Assembly: GCA_025462835.1 (NCBI GenBank)
Contig: JAOAPH010000084.1
Location: 1 to 34,555 of the forward strand
Reading direction: 5' to 3'
Length of the DNA stretch: 34,555 bases
DNA from: Candidatus Angelobacter sp.
Lineage (GTDB): Bacteria; Acidobacteriota; Terriglobia; Terriglobales; Acidobacteriaceae
Part shown: positions 25,216-33,902 of the stretch, in pieces
Numbering within the stretch: the stretch's first letter is position 1
How the letters are laid out: each line of letters starts with the position of its first letter
Notes under the pieces: model-generated
What the model was told of the DNA's origin: nothing
What the model saw: only the letters and a program-made list of their open reading frames with translations
The model's database searches: none
Position numbers and translations under genes: made by a program

Positions 25216-27024
25216 TTAGCTTTCCAGCTTGGAACTCAATACTTCCCAACGCACGAAAAGATCGTCGACGATTTTCTGCGCTTCATTTACCTTTTTATAG
25301 CACTCAAGCAGCCTAGTGGAGTCTGTGACTGTCTCCGGATGATGGAGTTCCTGCTGCGTAACCTGAAGCCTCTGTTCCGCCTCCGCAATCTTCTGTTCGA
25401 TCTGTTCCCACTCACGGCTCTCGATATATGAAAGCTTCTTTTTTGCAGCCGTGGGCTGCTGCTGCCGGGGAACAGCGCTCCTTTTCTTGTTCTCTTGTTC
25501 GCCCCTGCGTAGCTCCTGCTCACGCTCCCATTGCGAGCAGTCGGCAAAGATCGCTGCCCCACCACCCTGGGCATTAAGACCAAGGATTACCGTGGACACT
25601 CGTTCCAGCATGTAGCGATCATGCGTCACCAACACCAGCGCGCCGGGGAAATCCATGAGACTCTCTTCCAGTACTTCGAGTGTCCGGATGTCCAAATCAT
25701 TAGTTGGCTCATCCAGCAGAAGCACATCCGCTGGCTCCAGCATCATTCGCGCAATCAATACTCTGGCCTGCTCTCCGCCTGACAATCTGGAGAGCGGCAG
25801 ATCCAGTTGTTCGGCTCGGAAGAGAAACCGGTTGGCCCAGGCAGTCACATGAACCGATCTATCACGGAAAATCACGGAATCGCCATGAGAGGCGAGTGCT
25901 TTGCGTAACGTCATTTCACCATCAAGATGCTCACGCCCTTGGTCAAAATAGACTATTTTGACGCCGTCAGCGCGCCTGACATTGCCAGAGTCCGGCAGCA
26001 CTTCCCCGTTTAACAATTTGAGAAGAGTCGTCTTTCCACTGCCGTTCGCGCCTAGCAAGCCGATCCGCGCACCTGGTGAGAGCACAAACGAGAAATCGCG
26101 AAACAGTTCGCGGCCACCCAGCGATTTACTAATAGCAGCTACATCTACCAGTCGTTTGGTCTGGCGGTCCGTTCCGGCGAAATCGATTTGCGTGGTCCGC
26201 TTTACGGTGCGAGCGGACATCTCATTGAGCTCTTCAATCATTTGTCCAGCAGTGTCAATACGCGCCTTCGATTTTGTCGTACGCGCCTTAGCACCACGAC
26301 GCAGCCACTCCACCTCGCGACGAACCTTGTTTCCTAAAGCCTCCTGATACTTTGACTGTGCCGCCAGAAACTCATCTTTTTTAATCAGGAATTCACTGTA
26401 GCTTGCCTTTACCGTGAAAAGGCCGCCCGGATAGGCACGGTCAATTTCCATCATAGATTCAGCTGTATTCTCCAGAAAATAACGGTCATGGCTGACAGCC
26501 AGCCAGGCAAACTGCGCCGTGTTCAGTAACTTTTCCAGCCAGAAGATCGCCTCCACATCAAGATGATTGGTGGGTTCATCGAGAAGAAGCAGGTCTGGTT
26601 TCTTGAGCAATTCGCGAGCAATAGCCAACCGTTTTTTCCAGCCTCCTGAAAGCGAGCCTGCCTCGGCTTCGGCATTCTGAAATCCTGCCCGGCCCAAAGT
26701 GGTGCTGATGCGGGCAGCAAACTCCATCGCGGTGAGGGATTCGTTTAAAGGAGTTTCCTCCATAATCTGCTGGATCGTCCTGTCGGCAGGGCAACTCTCG
26801 TCCTGCGCAACATAGCCGACGCGCACCATCTTGCGAACGGAAACCGTGCCGTTATCGGGCGTAGTCACTCCGTCGAGGATTTGCAGAAGGGTGGACTTGC
26901 CCGAACCATTTGGTCCAATCAGCCCAATGCGATCTTGGTCTGATATGCCAAATGAGAGATCTTTGAAGAGACTGGTGGAGCCGTAAGACTTTTCTAATTC
27001 TTGGCAGCTAAGCAGCAGAGGCAT
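25216..27024 (-). CDS. uup: ABC-F family ATPase, Uup-like
   Basis: The 602-residue protein has two ABC cassettes in tandem and no membrane segment. The first has Walker A GPNGSGKST (37-45), signature LSGGWKKR and Walker B LLLLDEPTNHLD; the second has GANGSGKTT, LSGGEQAR and LLLLDEPTNDLD. The long linker between cassettes is the P-site tRNA interaction motif region (charged, MEEL-type helices), and the last 90 or so residues form a Lys/Glu/Gln-rich coiled coil, the C-terminal domain typical of Uup. ABC-F proteins act on the ribosome, relieving stalls or affecting subunit assembly and, in Uup, precise transposon excision. No features of antibiotic-resistance ABC-F proteins are evident, but these cannot be excluded. 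The ATG at 27024 is the only sensible start. The gene is transcribed alone or after the flavoprotein gene 87 bases upstream. Confidence 0.92.
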   Translation of the reverse strand: MPLLLSCQELEKSYGSTSLFKDLSFGISDQDRIGLIGPNGSGKSTLLQILDGVTTPDNGTVSVRKMVRVGYVAQDESCPADRTIQQIMEETPLNESLTAMEFAARISTTLGRAGFQNAEAEAGSLSGGWKKRLAIARELLKKPDLLLLDEPTNHLDVEAIFWLEKLLNTAQFAWLAVSHDRYFLENTAESMMEIDRAYPGGLFTVKASYSEFLIKKDEFLAAQSKYQEALGNKVRREVEWLRRGAKARTTKSKARIDTAGQMIEELNEMSARTVKRTTQIDFAGTDRQTKRLVDVAAISKSLGGRELFRDFSFVLSPGARIGLLGANGSGKTTLLKLLNGEVLPDSGNVRRADGVKIVYFDQGREHLDGEMTLRKALASHGDSVIFRDRSVHVTAWANRFLFRAEQLDLPLSRLSGGEQARVLIARMMLEPADVLLLDEPTNDLDIRTLEVLEESLMDFPGALVLVTHDRYMLERVSTVILGLNAQGGGAAIFADCSQWEREQELRRGEQENKKRSAVPRQQQPTAAKKKLSYIESREWEQIEQKIAEAEQRLQVTQQELHHPETVTDSTRLLECYKKVNEAQKIVDDLFVRWEVLSSKLES

Positions 27025-27111
27025 CTACTTGATTTTACCTGCTTCATTTGTTCGGCTGTGACATAGCCAGCTAGTAGCGGCTGAAGCCACTTCTCCTGTT
27101 TCGCAACGAAT

Positions 27112-28527
27112 CTACCCTTGCATCCGGGCGAGCGCACGATTGGCGGCGTTGAAACCGCACATTCCGTGGACGCCACCTCCCGGTGGGGTCGACGAGGAAC
27201 AGATGTAAATGTCGGGCGCAGAGGTCGTATAGTGCCGCCCCGTGGGACGAAAAATAAACTGCCACAGATTCGCCGCGCCGCCGTTGATGTCGCCGCCAAC
27301 AAGGTTTGCGTCCATGGATTGCAGCGCTGCCGGAGAAAATACGCGCCGGGCTAAAACGCAATCCCGAAAGCCGGGAGCAAAGCGCTCGATCTGCGCTTCC
27401 AACCGGGGCAGCATGTCGAAGGTTGAACCGTTTGGCACGTGGCAATACGCCCACGCCGTGTGCTTGCCTTCGGGAGCCCGCGAGTGATCGAACAACGATG
27501 GTTGCGCAAGCAAAACAAACGGACATTCCGCGTGCTTACCGTTGCGCATTGTCTTTTCCGACGCTGCGATCTCGCTGAACGTTCCGCCGATGTGAACTGT
27601 CGCGGCTCGCTGGCAATCCATTGCTTTCCATGGGATCGGCTCACGAAGCGCGTAATCAACTTTGAACACTGCGGGGCCATAGTGCCAGCGCTCTAGTCGT
27701 CGTCGATATTCTGTGCTGAGGCGGTCCCCGACGAGTTGCACTACTTGGCGTGGAGTCAGATCGCACAGGGTGAGGTCATCGTTGGGTAGGTCGCCGATGC
27801 GTTCAACCCGCGTTCCCGTCTTAATGCTTCCTCCCAGGCTTGCCAGATAGCCGCAAAGAGAATCCGTGATTGCCTGCGATCCGCCGCGCGGAATCGGCCA
27901 GCCCACCGCATGTGCGGCCGCGCCGAGTATCACGCCAAACGCGGAGCTTAGCGGTTCGTCGAGGCTGAGAAAAGAATGCGCGGCCAGTCCGGCGAAGAGC
28001 GCCTTGGCGCGTTCTCCGCGAAACTGGTAATTCGCGAGCCAGGTGGCTGGCGGAAAAGCTCGAAGCCCCAGCCTCGCCATCAGGAATGGGTAGCGCGGAA
28101 AGATTGAGACAGGGCGCAGCAGGTCCGGCGCAATATCGAACCAGTGGTCTACAAATGGCGCAAGCAAACTTCGCCACGCGGGTCCGTCATCGCCCAGGTT
28201 CGCTGCGGTATCATCGAGGCTTCGTTCCAAAATGACAGCCGTTCCGTCATCGAGCGGATGAGCGAGCGGTGATGTCGGATGGATCCATTCGAGCCCATAC
28301 CTTGAAAGCGGAAGAGAATTGAAGAAAGGCGAGCCAACGGCCATGGGATGGACCGCTGATCCGAAATCGTGCAGGAATCCGGGTAACGTCAGCGGCAGCG
28401 TCCGCGCAGCGCCGCCCGGCTGGGGCTCGGCTTCGAAGACTTGCACTTGCAGCCCAGCCTGCGCCAATACGATTGCGGCAGCGAGTCCGTTTGGCCCAGC
28501 TCCGATGACATTCGCGACGCCCTTCAT
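27112..28527 (-). CDS. FAD-dependent phytoene desaturase-like (CrtI-type) oxidoreductase
   Basis: The frame runs up to 28680, but ATG 28527 is the real start: it overlaps the stop of the upstream gene as ATGA and begins right at the Rossmann fold. The 471-residue product opens with VIGAGPNGLAAAIVLAQAG, followed by VFEAEPQPGGAART, the dinucleotide-binding motif and FAD ribose-binding Glu of the CrtI/phytoene dehydrogenase and amine oxidase superfamily. Later marks are GSAVHPMA, IPRGGSQAITDSLCGYLASLGG (the usual second conserved stretch), and the C-terminal ICSSSTPPGGGVHGMCGFNAA, which completes the FAD site. No carotenoid genes are nearby, so desaturation of carotenes is doubtful; many members of this family have unknown substrates. 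Strict coupling to the lipase maturation factor gene suggests a joint envelope or lipid-related role. Confidence 0.9.
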   Translation of the reverse strand: MKGVANVIGAGPNGLAAAIVLAQAGLQVQVFEAEPQPGGAARTLPLTLPGFLHDFGSAVHPMAVGSPFFNSLPLSRYGLEWIHPTSPLAHPLDDGTAVILERSLDDTAANLGDDGPAWRSLLAPFVDHWFDIAPDLLRPVSIFPRYPFLMARLGLRAFPPATWLANYQFRGERAKALFAGLAAHSFLSLDEPLSSAFGVILGAAAHAVGWPIPRGGSQAITDSLCGYLASLGGSIKTGTRVERIGDLPNDDLTLCDLTPRQVVQLVGDRLSTEYRRRLERWHYGPAVFKVDYALREPIPWKAMDCQRAATVHIGGTFSEIAASEKTMRNGKHAECPFVLLAQPSLFDHSRAPEGKHTAWAYCHVPNGSTFDMLPRLEAQIERFAPGFRDCVLARRVFSPAALQSMDANLVGGDINGGAANLWQFIFRPTGRHYTTSAPDIYICSSSTPPGGGVHGMCGFNAANRALARMQG

Positions 28528-30122
28528 TGTCTCGACTCGGCGAGCGTCGGCCACTCGACCACAAACAGCTTTCCGCTTTCGTCCTGCGTCAGCGTGGGTG
28601 CGAAAGTGCCGAGATACTGCCGCTTCCACCAGTTGCCCGTCGCCCGCTTTTCCGCGATGGACGTGAACCAATACTGCCACAACACCGCGCGCACCCGTTT
28701 CGGCGGAGCATTCGAAAAAGGATTGCCGCGGAATAAGCTGAGAACGTCGCGATCATTTTTCAGCAGGCGCTCTTCAGTGCTGACGACGAAAAGGTTGTCG
28801 CGCCACGATCCGAATGAGGCAAACCAGAGGTTCCAATCAAATCGCGGCTGGTACGGCGCGTAGATGCCCGGTGCTTCGTTTAACGCTTGCGGCTTGTAAC
28901 GGAAGGGATACGCTATCCAGTTTTGTCCGTCGTTGGACCCCTGGAATTCGATCTCATACCGTCCGCGCGTCATCACCGCGAACAATCCATAGCGGTTGGC
29001 AATGCGGAATGGCTCGAGCGCGGTGATTGGAGATCTCGGAAGCGGCGCGCGTGGGAAGAGTATCGAGATGAGTTCTACCGTCGTGGCATAGAAGATCCAC
29101 GACAAAACTACAGCGCTCACTGCGAGCTTCAATGCGTGAACGTGTCTTCTCGCGGGCAGTTCAGATTTTATTGGCGTGGCTAACAATGACCGCGGCTTGA
29201 ACTTTTCCTGAAGGAAAGGAGCGAGGAATTTGTCGTCGAGCAGGAGGAAGCCAAGCGATAGCACGAGATAATTTAGGAATGTGTAGTTCGCACTGAGAAT
29301 GACCCCGAGCTGCCATACAGTTGTGATGAAGAAGCAGACAATTCGAAATGGCCGGGCCAGAAACATCATCCACACCAGCGCGAGTTCCATCACCAGGGTT
29401 CCTAAAGCACTAAGCCAGTGAAACCAGTGCGGGAGATGCTGAAGGTACCACCCGATCCACGTCGGCAAGGGATTGTTCTGGTAATACTCGTCCATCGCTG
29501 TCAGGGTTTTCCACTGGGGATCACCGCTGACCAGCTTTACCAATCCCGACTCGAAGTAGATGCGAAACCATTCCCATTGAAGCAGAAAAAGACTCGCGCG
29601 AGATGGCGGCGAGTGCTCTCCCCAACCAGGTCGAAATCCAGAGGGCGCGAAGAATATCGATATGAACCCGGCTTCGAGCAGCATCCCGTCGGACTGATAT
29701 CCCGAAAAATCCTGTGCGGCGCTGACGAACGAAAGAAAACAGAGGAAGCAGATGACCAGCATCCCGCGTGGCCAAATGTTGAAAACTAAAACCAGCGAAG
29801 CGATCATGCCTACGATGCAGAGCGCCATCAACATGTGCGGTCCGCTCGAAATCCAAAGCAGGCTCGGGGCGAACCAGAACTTCGCGCCAGGAAAGGTGCG
29901 GGCCACAGCTTCCAAATAATCCTTGGCCGGAAGTATGCCCTCAGGGCCGATCAGTCCTTTGATCTGGAATGCGAGGGAGTAGAAGGCTGAGAAATAAATC
30001 ATCCCCAGCGCGCGCAGGAATATCCAGCGCGGAATCAATCGATCGGCGGCGCCGTGCTTCGAATCGAATAGCCAGAGAATCGAGGACATTCTTCCTAATC
30101 CGATGCTGTTTATGGGTTGCAT
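28524..30122 (-). CDS. Lipase maturation factor (LMF1-like) membrane protein
   Basis: The frame extends to 30164, but ATG 30122 has AGGG about 8 bases upstream and a normal start; ATG 30089 (AGGA close by) is a second candidate. From 30122 the protein has 532 residues with about eight or more membrane helices and then a soluble C-terminal domain of about 180 residues. The family is unmistakable: WLFDSKHGAADRLIPRWIFLR, FSGYQSDGMLLEAGFISIFF, LLQWEWFRIYFESGLVKL, DPQWKTLTAMDEYYQNNPLPTWIGWYLQHLP (split here into its conserved parts), and the C-terminal NRYGLFAVMTRGRYEIEFQG and PRFDWNLWFASFG. Human LMF1 is an ER membrane protein needed for folding and dimerisation of lipoprotein lipase; the bacterial homologues have no tested role that I know of. 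Here it is coupled by a stop/start overlap to a FAD oxidoreductase, hinting at redox-linked protein or lipid processing. Confidence 0.93.
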   Translation of the reverse strand: MQPINSIGLGRMSSILWLFDSKHGAADRLIPRWIFLRALGMIYFSAFYSLAFQIKGLIGPEGILPAKDYLEAVARTFPGAKFWFAPSLLWISSGPHMLMALCIVGMIASLVLVFNIWPRGMLVICFLCFLSFVSAAQDFSGYQSDGMLLEAGFISIFFAPSGFRPGWGEHSPPSRASLFLLQWEWFRIYFESGLVKLVSGDPQWKTLTAMDEYYQNNPLPTWIGWYLQHLPHWFHWLSALGTLVMELALVWMMFLARPFRIVCFFITTVWQLGVILSANYTFLNYLVLSLGFLLLDDKFLAPFLQEKFKPRSLLATPIKSELPARRHVHALKLAVSAVVLSWIFYATTVELISILFPRAPLPRSPITALEPFRIANRYGLFAVMTRGRYEIEFQGSNDGQNWIAYPFRYKPQALNEAPGIYAPYQPRFDWNLWFASFGSWRDNLFVVSTEERLLKNDRDVLSLFRGNPFSNAPPKRVRAVLWQYWFTSIAEKRATGNWWKRQYLGTFAPTLTQDESGKLFVVEWPTLAESRQ

Positions 30123-30142
30123 AGCGGATGCCCTGAACGCGA

Positions 30143-30154
30143 TCTCCGCGGAGA
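30143..30154. promoter_or_regulatory. 12-bp perfect palindrome upstream of the lipase maturation factor gene
   Basis: TCTCCGCGGAGA is its own reverse complement. It lies about 21 bases upstream of ATG 30122 in the divergent spacer, where an operator would be expected. No binding protein is identifiable. Confidence 0.35.
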
Positions 30155-30166
30155 ATCCACCCACAG

Positions 30167-30186
30167 TGGGATTTCAGCGAATCCCA
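30167..30186. promoter_or_regulatory. 7-bp inverted repeat in the divergent spacer
   Basis: TGGGATT (30167-30173) and AATCCCA (30180-30186) flank 6 bases. It lies between the divergent lipase maturation factor and SpoIIE-phosphatase genes, 13 bases from the palindrome at 30143-30154. Operator function is inferred from position only. Confidence 0.35.
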
Positions 30187-30270
30187 TCGTAGACAGCGGG
30201 AGCAGCCGTTTAGTTTTGTTTGGTAACGGTGTGCCGTAGCCCAAACAGAGGCTTGCGAGCTGCCGGGAGA

Positions 30271-30299
30271 TTGAGTTTTAAGTTCAACGGAGCGATACT
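30271..30299 (+). promoter_or_regulatory. Candidate sigma-70 promoter of the SpoIIE-type phosphatase gene
   Basis: TTGAGT (30271-30276) and GATACT (30294-30299) are 17 bases apart. Initiation would fall at about 30306, only a few bases before ATG 30309. The gene also lacks a ribosome binding site at a useful distance, so a leaderless message fits both facts. Confidence 0.45.
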
Positions 30300-30308
30300 C
30301 TGTTAGTC

Positions 30309-31898
30309 ATGACTATCCGCGGACGATTGGCGCTCTCGTTTTTCGCAGTGCTCGCGCTCTTTGGCGCTACTCTGGGCGTTTACTTGTGGAGCGCTCATCT
30401 GCGTGATGTCACTATGAAGCGCTTGGACCGCACTCTAAAGCGGCAAGTGATCCTGGCTACTATTCGGCAGGACCTGGATAATCTACACAAGCAGGTTTCT
30501 CTCCTAAGCGAAGTGGAAGCTGATGCGGCCCAGACGCCGCCCGATCCGGGAGCCCGCCAGTCGTTCGACGCAAGGCTAGACAGTGTTGCAAATCAGATAC
30601 AGGCATTCAAGGCTCTAAGTGAACCCGAAGACAAGCAGGCTGTGGTGGGGTTGGAATCCAACTATTCCAGCTTGCAACATGCATGGAAGACCTTTTACGA
30701 CTACTTGGGCGTCGAGCAAACGTGGGCTGTAGCCAGTGCAGCTAAGGCAGATCCGCTCAGCTTCCGCTTGCAGACGCAGATTCTGCCGGAGATCGAGGCG
30801 CTCGAAAAGGACCGCGTCCGGATAGTAGAAGCCAGCCTCGCTCGTGTCGAGAGGCTGACGAATCGAATCAGTTCTAGCACCTTCCTTGTTTCCATTTTCT
30901 TCGCTGCCATAGTTGCAATTCTAATTTCGCGATCCATTGGACGTGGATTTAGAGAGCTGCAACACGGGACTGACCTGATCGGAAGCATGAACCTTGACCA
31001 CCGGATCACTTTGAACAGCAAAGATGAACTGGGTCAATTTGCGCGCTCGTTCAACACCATGACCGAGCGTCTCCATCTCGCTCGCAAGCAACTCACCGCC
31101 GCCAATGAGGAACTTGAAAGGCGCAACCAGGAGATCAGGGAGCGGCAGGCACAGGAACTCACTATGGCGGCAACCATCCAGCAAGGGCTGATGGCAGTCC
31201 GAATCCCAGAGCTTTCGTTTGCTTCCATTCGCGCGCGAAATATCTCTTGCACTCAGATCGGTGGCGACTTCTACGATGTTGTGCCCGTGGAAAATGGAGT
31301 CGCTGTCATCATCTGCGACGTGTCCGGGAAGGGCATCTCAGCCGCGATCATGGCTTCCATGTTGCAGGGCATGATTCGCTCCGAACTGGCCGCGAAAGTG
31401 CCGCTCGATTTGATCGTGACCGAGGCTAACCGGTTTTTTACCCAGCGTGACGTGGCCGGAAAATATGCGACACTCTGCATCGTTCGCCTGCAACCCGACG
31501 GTAGTTGTGAATACGTCAACTGCGGACACGTTGCACCGGTGCTGGTGAACTCTAGCGGCGGCGTTCAGCGGTTGCATTCAAACAATCCACCGGTCGGGCT
31601 GTTGCCCATGATGCAATTTGGGGCGCTCAGATGCGGACTAAGCCCCGGAGAGAGAATAGTGCTGGTTACAGACGGCGTGACCGAGGCGGCATCCGCCGAC
31701 GAATACGAATTTGGTGACGAGCGTCTGCAGACCTACGCGGGCGCGAATGACGCCTTCGAGACGTTATTTGCCGAGGTGACAAAATTCTGTGGTGACACGC
31801 CACTGAATGACGATTGCACGGTGGTTGAGATCGTCTTTTCCGGGACTGAGCGTGCGGGAAAAGCTTCGGCCCCACTCTCCCAAGAAGTCCTACGTTAA
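30309..31898 (+). CDS. HAMP-domain SpoIIE/RsbU-type PP2C phosphatase
   Basis: The 529-residue protein has a first membrane helix (about 7-28), a helical periplasmic sensor (about 30-192, four-helix-bundle-like), a second helix (about 195-215), a HAMP domain (about 215-268), a coiled-coil signalling helix rich in Glu, Gln and Arg (about 255-290), and a PPM/SpoIIE phosphatase domain (about 293-515). Metal-binding signatures are all present: GGDFYDVV, CDVSGKGISAA, VTDGVTEA and NDDCTVVEI. Such enzymes dephosphorylate anti-sigma-factor antagonists (STAS proteins) in partner-switching pathways of stress response or other outputs. No STAS or anti-sigma kinase gene lies in the window, so the partner is elsewhere. 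The gene has no ribosome binding site and may be read from a leaderless transcript. Confidence 0.93.
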   Translation: MTIRGRLALSFFAVLALFGATLGVYLWSAHLRDVTMKRLDRTLKRQVILATIRQDLDNLHKQVSLLSEVEADAAQTPPDPGARQSFDARLDSVANQIQAFKALSEPEDKQAVVGLESNYSSLQHAWKTFYDYLGVEQTWAVASAAKADPLSFRLQTQILPEIEALEKDRVRIVEASLARVERLTNRISSSTFLVSIFFAAIVAILISRSIGRGFRELQHGTDLIGSMNLDHRITLNSKDELGQFARSFNTMTERLHLARKQLTAANEELERRNQEIRERQAQELTMAATIQQGLMAVRIPELSFASIRARNISCTQIGGDFYDVVPVENGVAVIICDVSGKGISAAIMASMLQGMIRSELAAKVPLDLIVTEANRFFTQRDVAGKYATLCIVRLQPDGSCEYVNCGHVAPVLVNSSGGVQRLHSNNPPVGLLPMMQFGALRCGLSPGERIVLVTDGVTEAASADEYEFGDERLQTYAGANDAFETLFAEVTKFCGDTPLNDDCTVVEIVFSGTERAGKASAPLSQEVLR

Positions 31899-31911
31899 CG
31901 AACGCCGCGCT

Positions 31912-32406
31912 TTATTTCAGGGGATAACCGGGCTCTCCGGGCATATGACCATCGATCTTCAACACCTTTAGTCCGTCCTTGACGTCTGACTGGGGGATGA
32001 AGGCGATTGCACCCGGGATGACACTGATCAGTTCTGTAGCCATGTCATTCGAATAAACGATTTTGGGCGCAGTAGTCGCCTCTGCCCGGAAGATCTTAGC
32101 GATCCAGTACTGTTTGAACTGCGATTCGCTCATACCGTATAGCGTCTTGAGAATCACGGAACGCTCACGGCTCTGTGGCGCACGGATCAGCAGCACGACA
32201 GGAACGTCCTTCGTCCAATACTGCCGGTCTCCCCGGAAAACCTTTCGCACTTCTGCCAAGCTGAGATCCGAAACCGGAGTAGACGGGTTGACGATGACAG
32301 CCATGTCGCTCGCCTTGGTCTGTGCGCCAGTTTCGGCGACGCCGGCGAGCAAAATCCCTACCGCGGCAAGCACAACTACAAACGTTTTATGCTTCAAAGG
32401 TGTCAT
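31912..32406 (-). CDS. Small PstS-like periplasmic phosphate-binding-type protein (one lobe)
   Basis: The 164-residue product has a signal peptide (Lys-His-Lys, hydrophobic stretch, cleavage near Thr-Gly-Ala-Gln) and a single PBP-like domain: VIVNPSTPVSDLSLAEVRKVFRG-D-RQYW, RERSVILKTLYGMS, VIPGAIAFIPQSDV and LKVLKIDG. This is the motif set of the phosphate ABC transporter binding-protein family, but at half the usual length of PstS (about 250-330 residues). Without the second lobe, classical clam-shell binding is unlikely. It starts 2 bases after the porin stop; an ATG at 32406 has GAGG immediately before it with no spacer, so re-initiation, or a TTG three codons later at a better distance, is plausible. 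The porin partnership suggests an outer-membrane or periplasmic uptake role. Convergent with the phosphatase gene, 13 bases apart. Confidence 0.85.
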   Translation of the reverse strand: MTPLKHKTFVVVLAAVGILLAGVAETGAQTKASDMAVIVNPSTPVSDLSLAEVRKVFRGDRQYWTKDVPVVLLIRAPQSRERSVILKTLYGMSESQFKQYWIAKIFRAEATTAPKIVYSNDMATELISVIPGAIAFIPQSDVKDGLKVLKIDGHMPGEPGYPLK

Positions 32407-32408
32407 CC

Positions 32409-33722
32409 TCAGAATGTGAATGCAGTTTGTAATACCACTCCGTTTGCGCGGACTGGACTGTTCGGTGCTGCACGCCCATTGCGGTACTCAGTTTTGAACG
32501 CAGCGAAATCGGAGATGTCATATCTCATGCCGAGAGTGGATCCCCGTACATTATCAACCGTGAAGAAGAAAGGCTCGCCCGCAGGTACTTGCACGTAATC
32601 ATAACGATAGTAGGGTTTCCATTTTTTCTCCCAGAACGGAAGCCGGTATGCGATCTGCGCGTATCCTCCTTGCGAGTCGAAGCCGTGGCCGGTCAGAATG
32701 CTGCGGTGGTGAACGTTCGCGAATTCAGCCAGAAACTCAGGCGTTTCGCCCGTCCAGACCAGATGTCCGGCGGCGATCCACTCTCTGGAGGCGGGGCCCT
32801 CAGGCAGAACGCCGCCGATTGTGTTTAGGCTGATCTCATCGTTGTAGTAAGAGCCACCTACTTGGAGCTTTCTAAATTTTGTCGGCCGGGAATAGAGGTT
32901 TACCAGCCAGGCGCGATTGTTGTTAACGTCGCCGTTGTCCCCAGCGCGGCTCAAAATGGATCCACGTCCATTTCCTATGCCCAAGTTATATCCCAAGTTG
33001 AGCGCTCCGGATGGTATGTTTCCCTCGGCTTGGGCCCCGAGAAAGTGTACGGGCTCAAATGTCCCCCCAAAACGGATCATATCGGGACGGTTGATCGTAG
33101 TCTGCAGCCAGGCGCCATGATGGAACGCAGTGTTCCAGTAATTTATGGGAGTGTGATATCGCCCGAATGAAATCTTCAAGGCGTCATTGACGTCGTAGCG
33201 GATGATGGAGCGCTCCAAGTCCACGTTGTAGAGGCTTGGCTGTGCCGTAAGGCTAACCTCGGCGAAGTAGCTGATCTTGTTCGATAGCCGCGATGCGAAG
33301 TGAAGAACGAACTGCCCGAGGGTGAATCCGCTTCTAGTGTTCGGTTGGTCGTTGGCGGCGAAGTCAACGTCGGCAAATCCTCTGATCTTTAAAGAGGGGA
33401 AACTCTCTGCCTCCGAAGCCACCTGTTGGTGCATTGCCTCCATGTCGTGCTGGCCTGGGGGCTTGTTTGCAGGTGCTGTGGCAAGAGGGACGGTCGCAGA
33501 AGGTTGCGCCGGGGCTTGAGATGGCGCTTGACCCTCTGTTACTTGTACAGATGCGGCGCTGGAGGAGTCCTTCCCCTCAAGCTCAGCAACGCGTTTCTCC
33601 AGCTTGTTGATCCGCTCCACAAGTGCGCGCACATCGGACTCGGAATAGCCTCCAGGTGTGGTCTGTGCATTCGAACAAAAATTACAGGCGATGACCACTA
33701 TCAAAGAAAACACAAAACGCAT
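32409..33722 (-). CDS. Outer-membrane porin with N-terminal coiled coil
   Basis: ATG 33722 is preceded by GGGGAGG at 5 bases and opens a signal peptide (Arg-Phe-Val-Phe-Ser-Leu-Ile-Val, cleavage near Cys-Ser-Asn-Ala-Gln); the frame's upstream GTG/ATG options at 33752 add 10 polar residues and are less likely. The 437-residue product has a heptad segment (about 30-50; LVERINKLEKRVAELEG), an Ala/Pro/Gln/Thr linker, then a beta-barrel (about 105-437) with alternating aromatic strands such as IRGFADVDFAAND, FVLHFASRLSNKISYFAEVSL, ISFGRYHTPINYWNTAFHHG and a C-terminal Phe (QTAFTF). It resembles OprO/OprP-like phosphate-selective porins. Position with the PstS-like gene supports phosphate or other oxyanion uptake; specificity is not proven. 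Confidence 0.9.
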   Translation of the reverse strand: MRFVFSLIVVIACNFCSNAQTTPGGYSESDVRALVERINKLEKRVAELEGKDSSSAASVQVTEGQAPSQAPAQPSATVPLATAPANKPPGQHDMEAMHQQVASEAESFPSLKIRGFADVDFAANDQPNTRSGFTLGQFVLHFASRLSNKISYFAEVSLTAQPSLYNVDLERSIIRYDVNDALKISFGRYHTPINYWNTAFHHGAWLQTTINRPDMIRFGGTFEPVHFLGAQAEGNIPSGALNLGYNLGIGNGRGSILSRAGDNGDVNNNRAWLVNLYSRPTKFRKLQVGGSYYNDEISLNTIGGVLPEGPASREWIAAGHLVWTGETPEFLAEFANVHHRSILTGHGFDSQGGYAQIAYRLPFWEKKWKPYYRYDYVQVPAGEPFFFTVDNVRGSTLGMRYDISDFAAFKTEYRNGRAAPNSPVRANGVVLQTAFTF

Positions 33723-33833
33723 GGATGCCTCCCCACAACAGCTGGATTTCAAAGATACCTGTTACACAGTCATTTTCAGCCGCACCTATTCTAAGGTAAG
33801 TGCGTTGCGGATTGAGTGGTGGGGAAATAAAAC

Positions 33834-33845
33834 TTTGCGCGCAAA
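33834..33845. promoter_or_regulatory. 12-bp perfect palindrome upstream of the porin gene
   Basis: TTTGCGCGCAAA is its own reverse complement. It lies about 112 bases upstream of the porin ATG at 33722, in the spacer where the promoter must be. A TAGAAT -10-like box on the minus strand (33793-33788) lacks a good -35. The remainder of 33723-33900 shows nothing else I can support. Confidence 0.4.
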
Positions 33846-33902
33846 TAAACGAAGAAATTAGCTCTTCCTTCGCTTTCATCGAGAGATCGTCCCAATTAAA
33901 TG

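Noticed and set aside
27112..28680. Longer start at 28680 for the flavoprotein
   Set aside because: The extra 51 residues overlap the lipase maturation factor gene in another frame, are unlike the family, and ATG 28527 overlaps its stop codon exactly.
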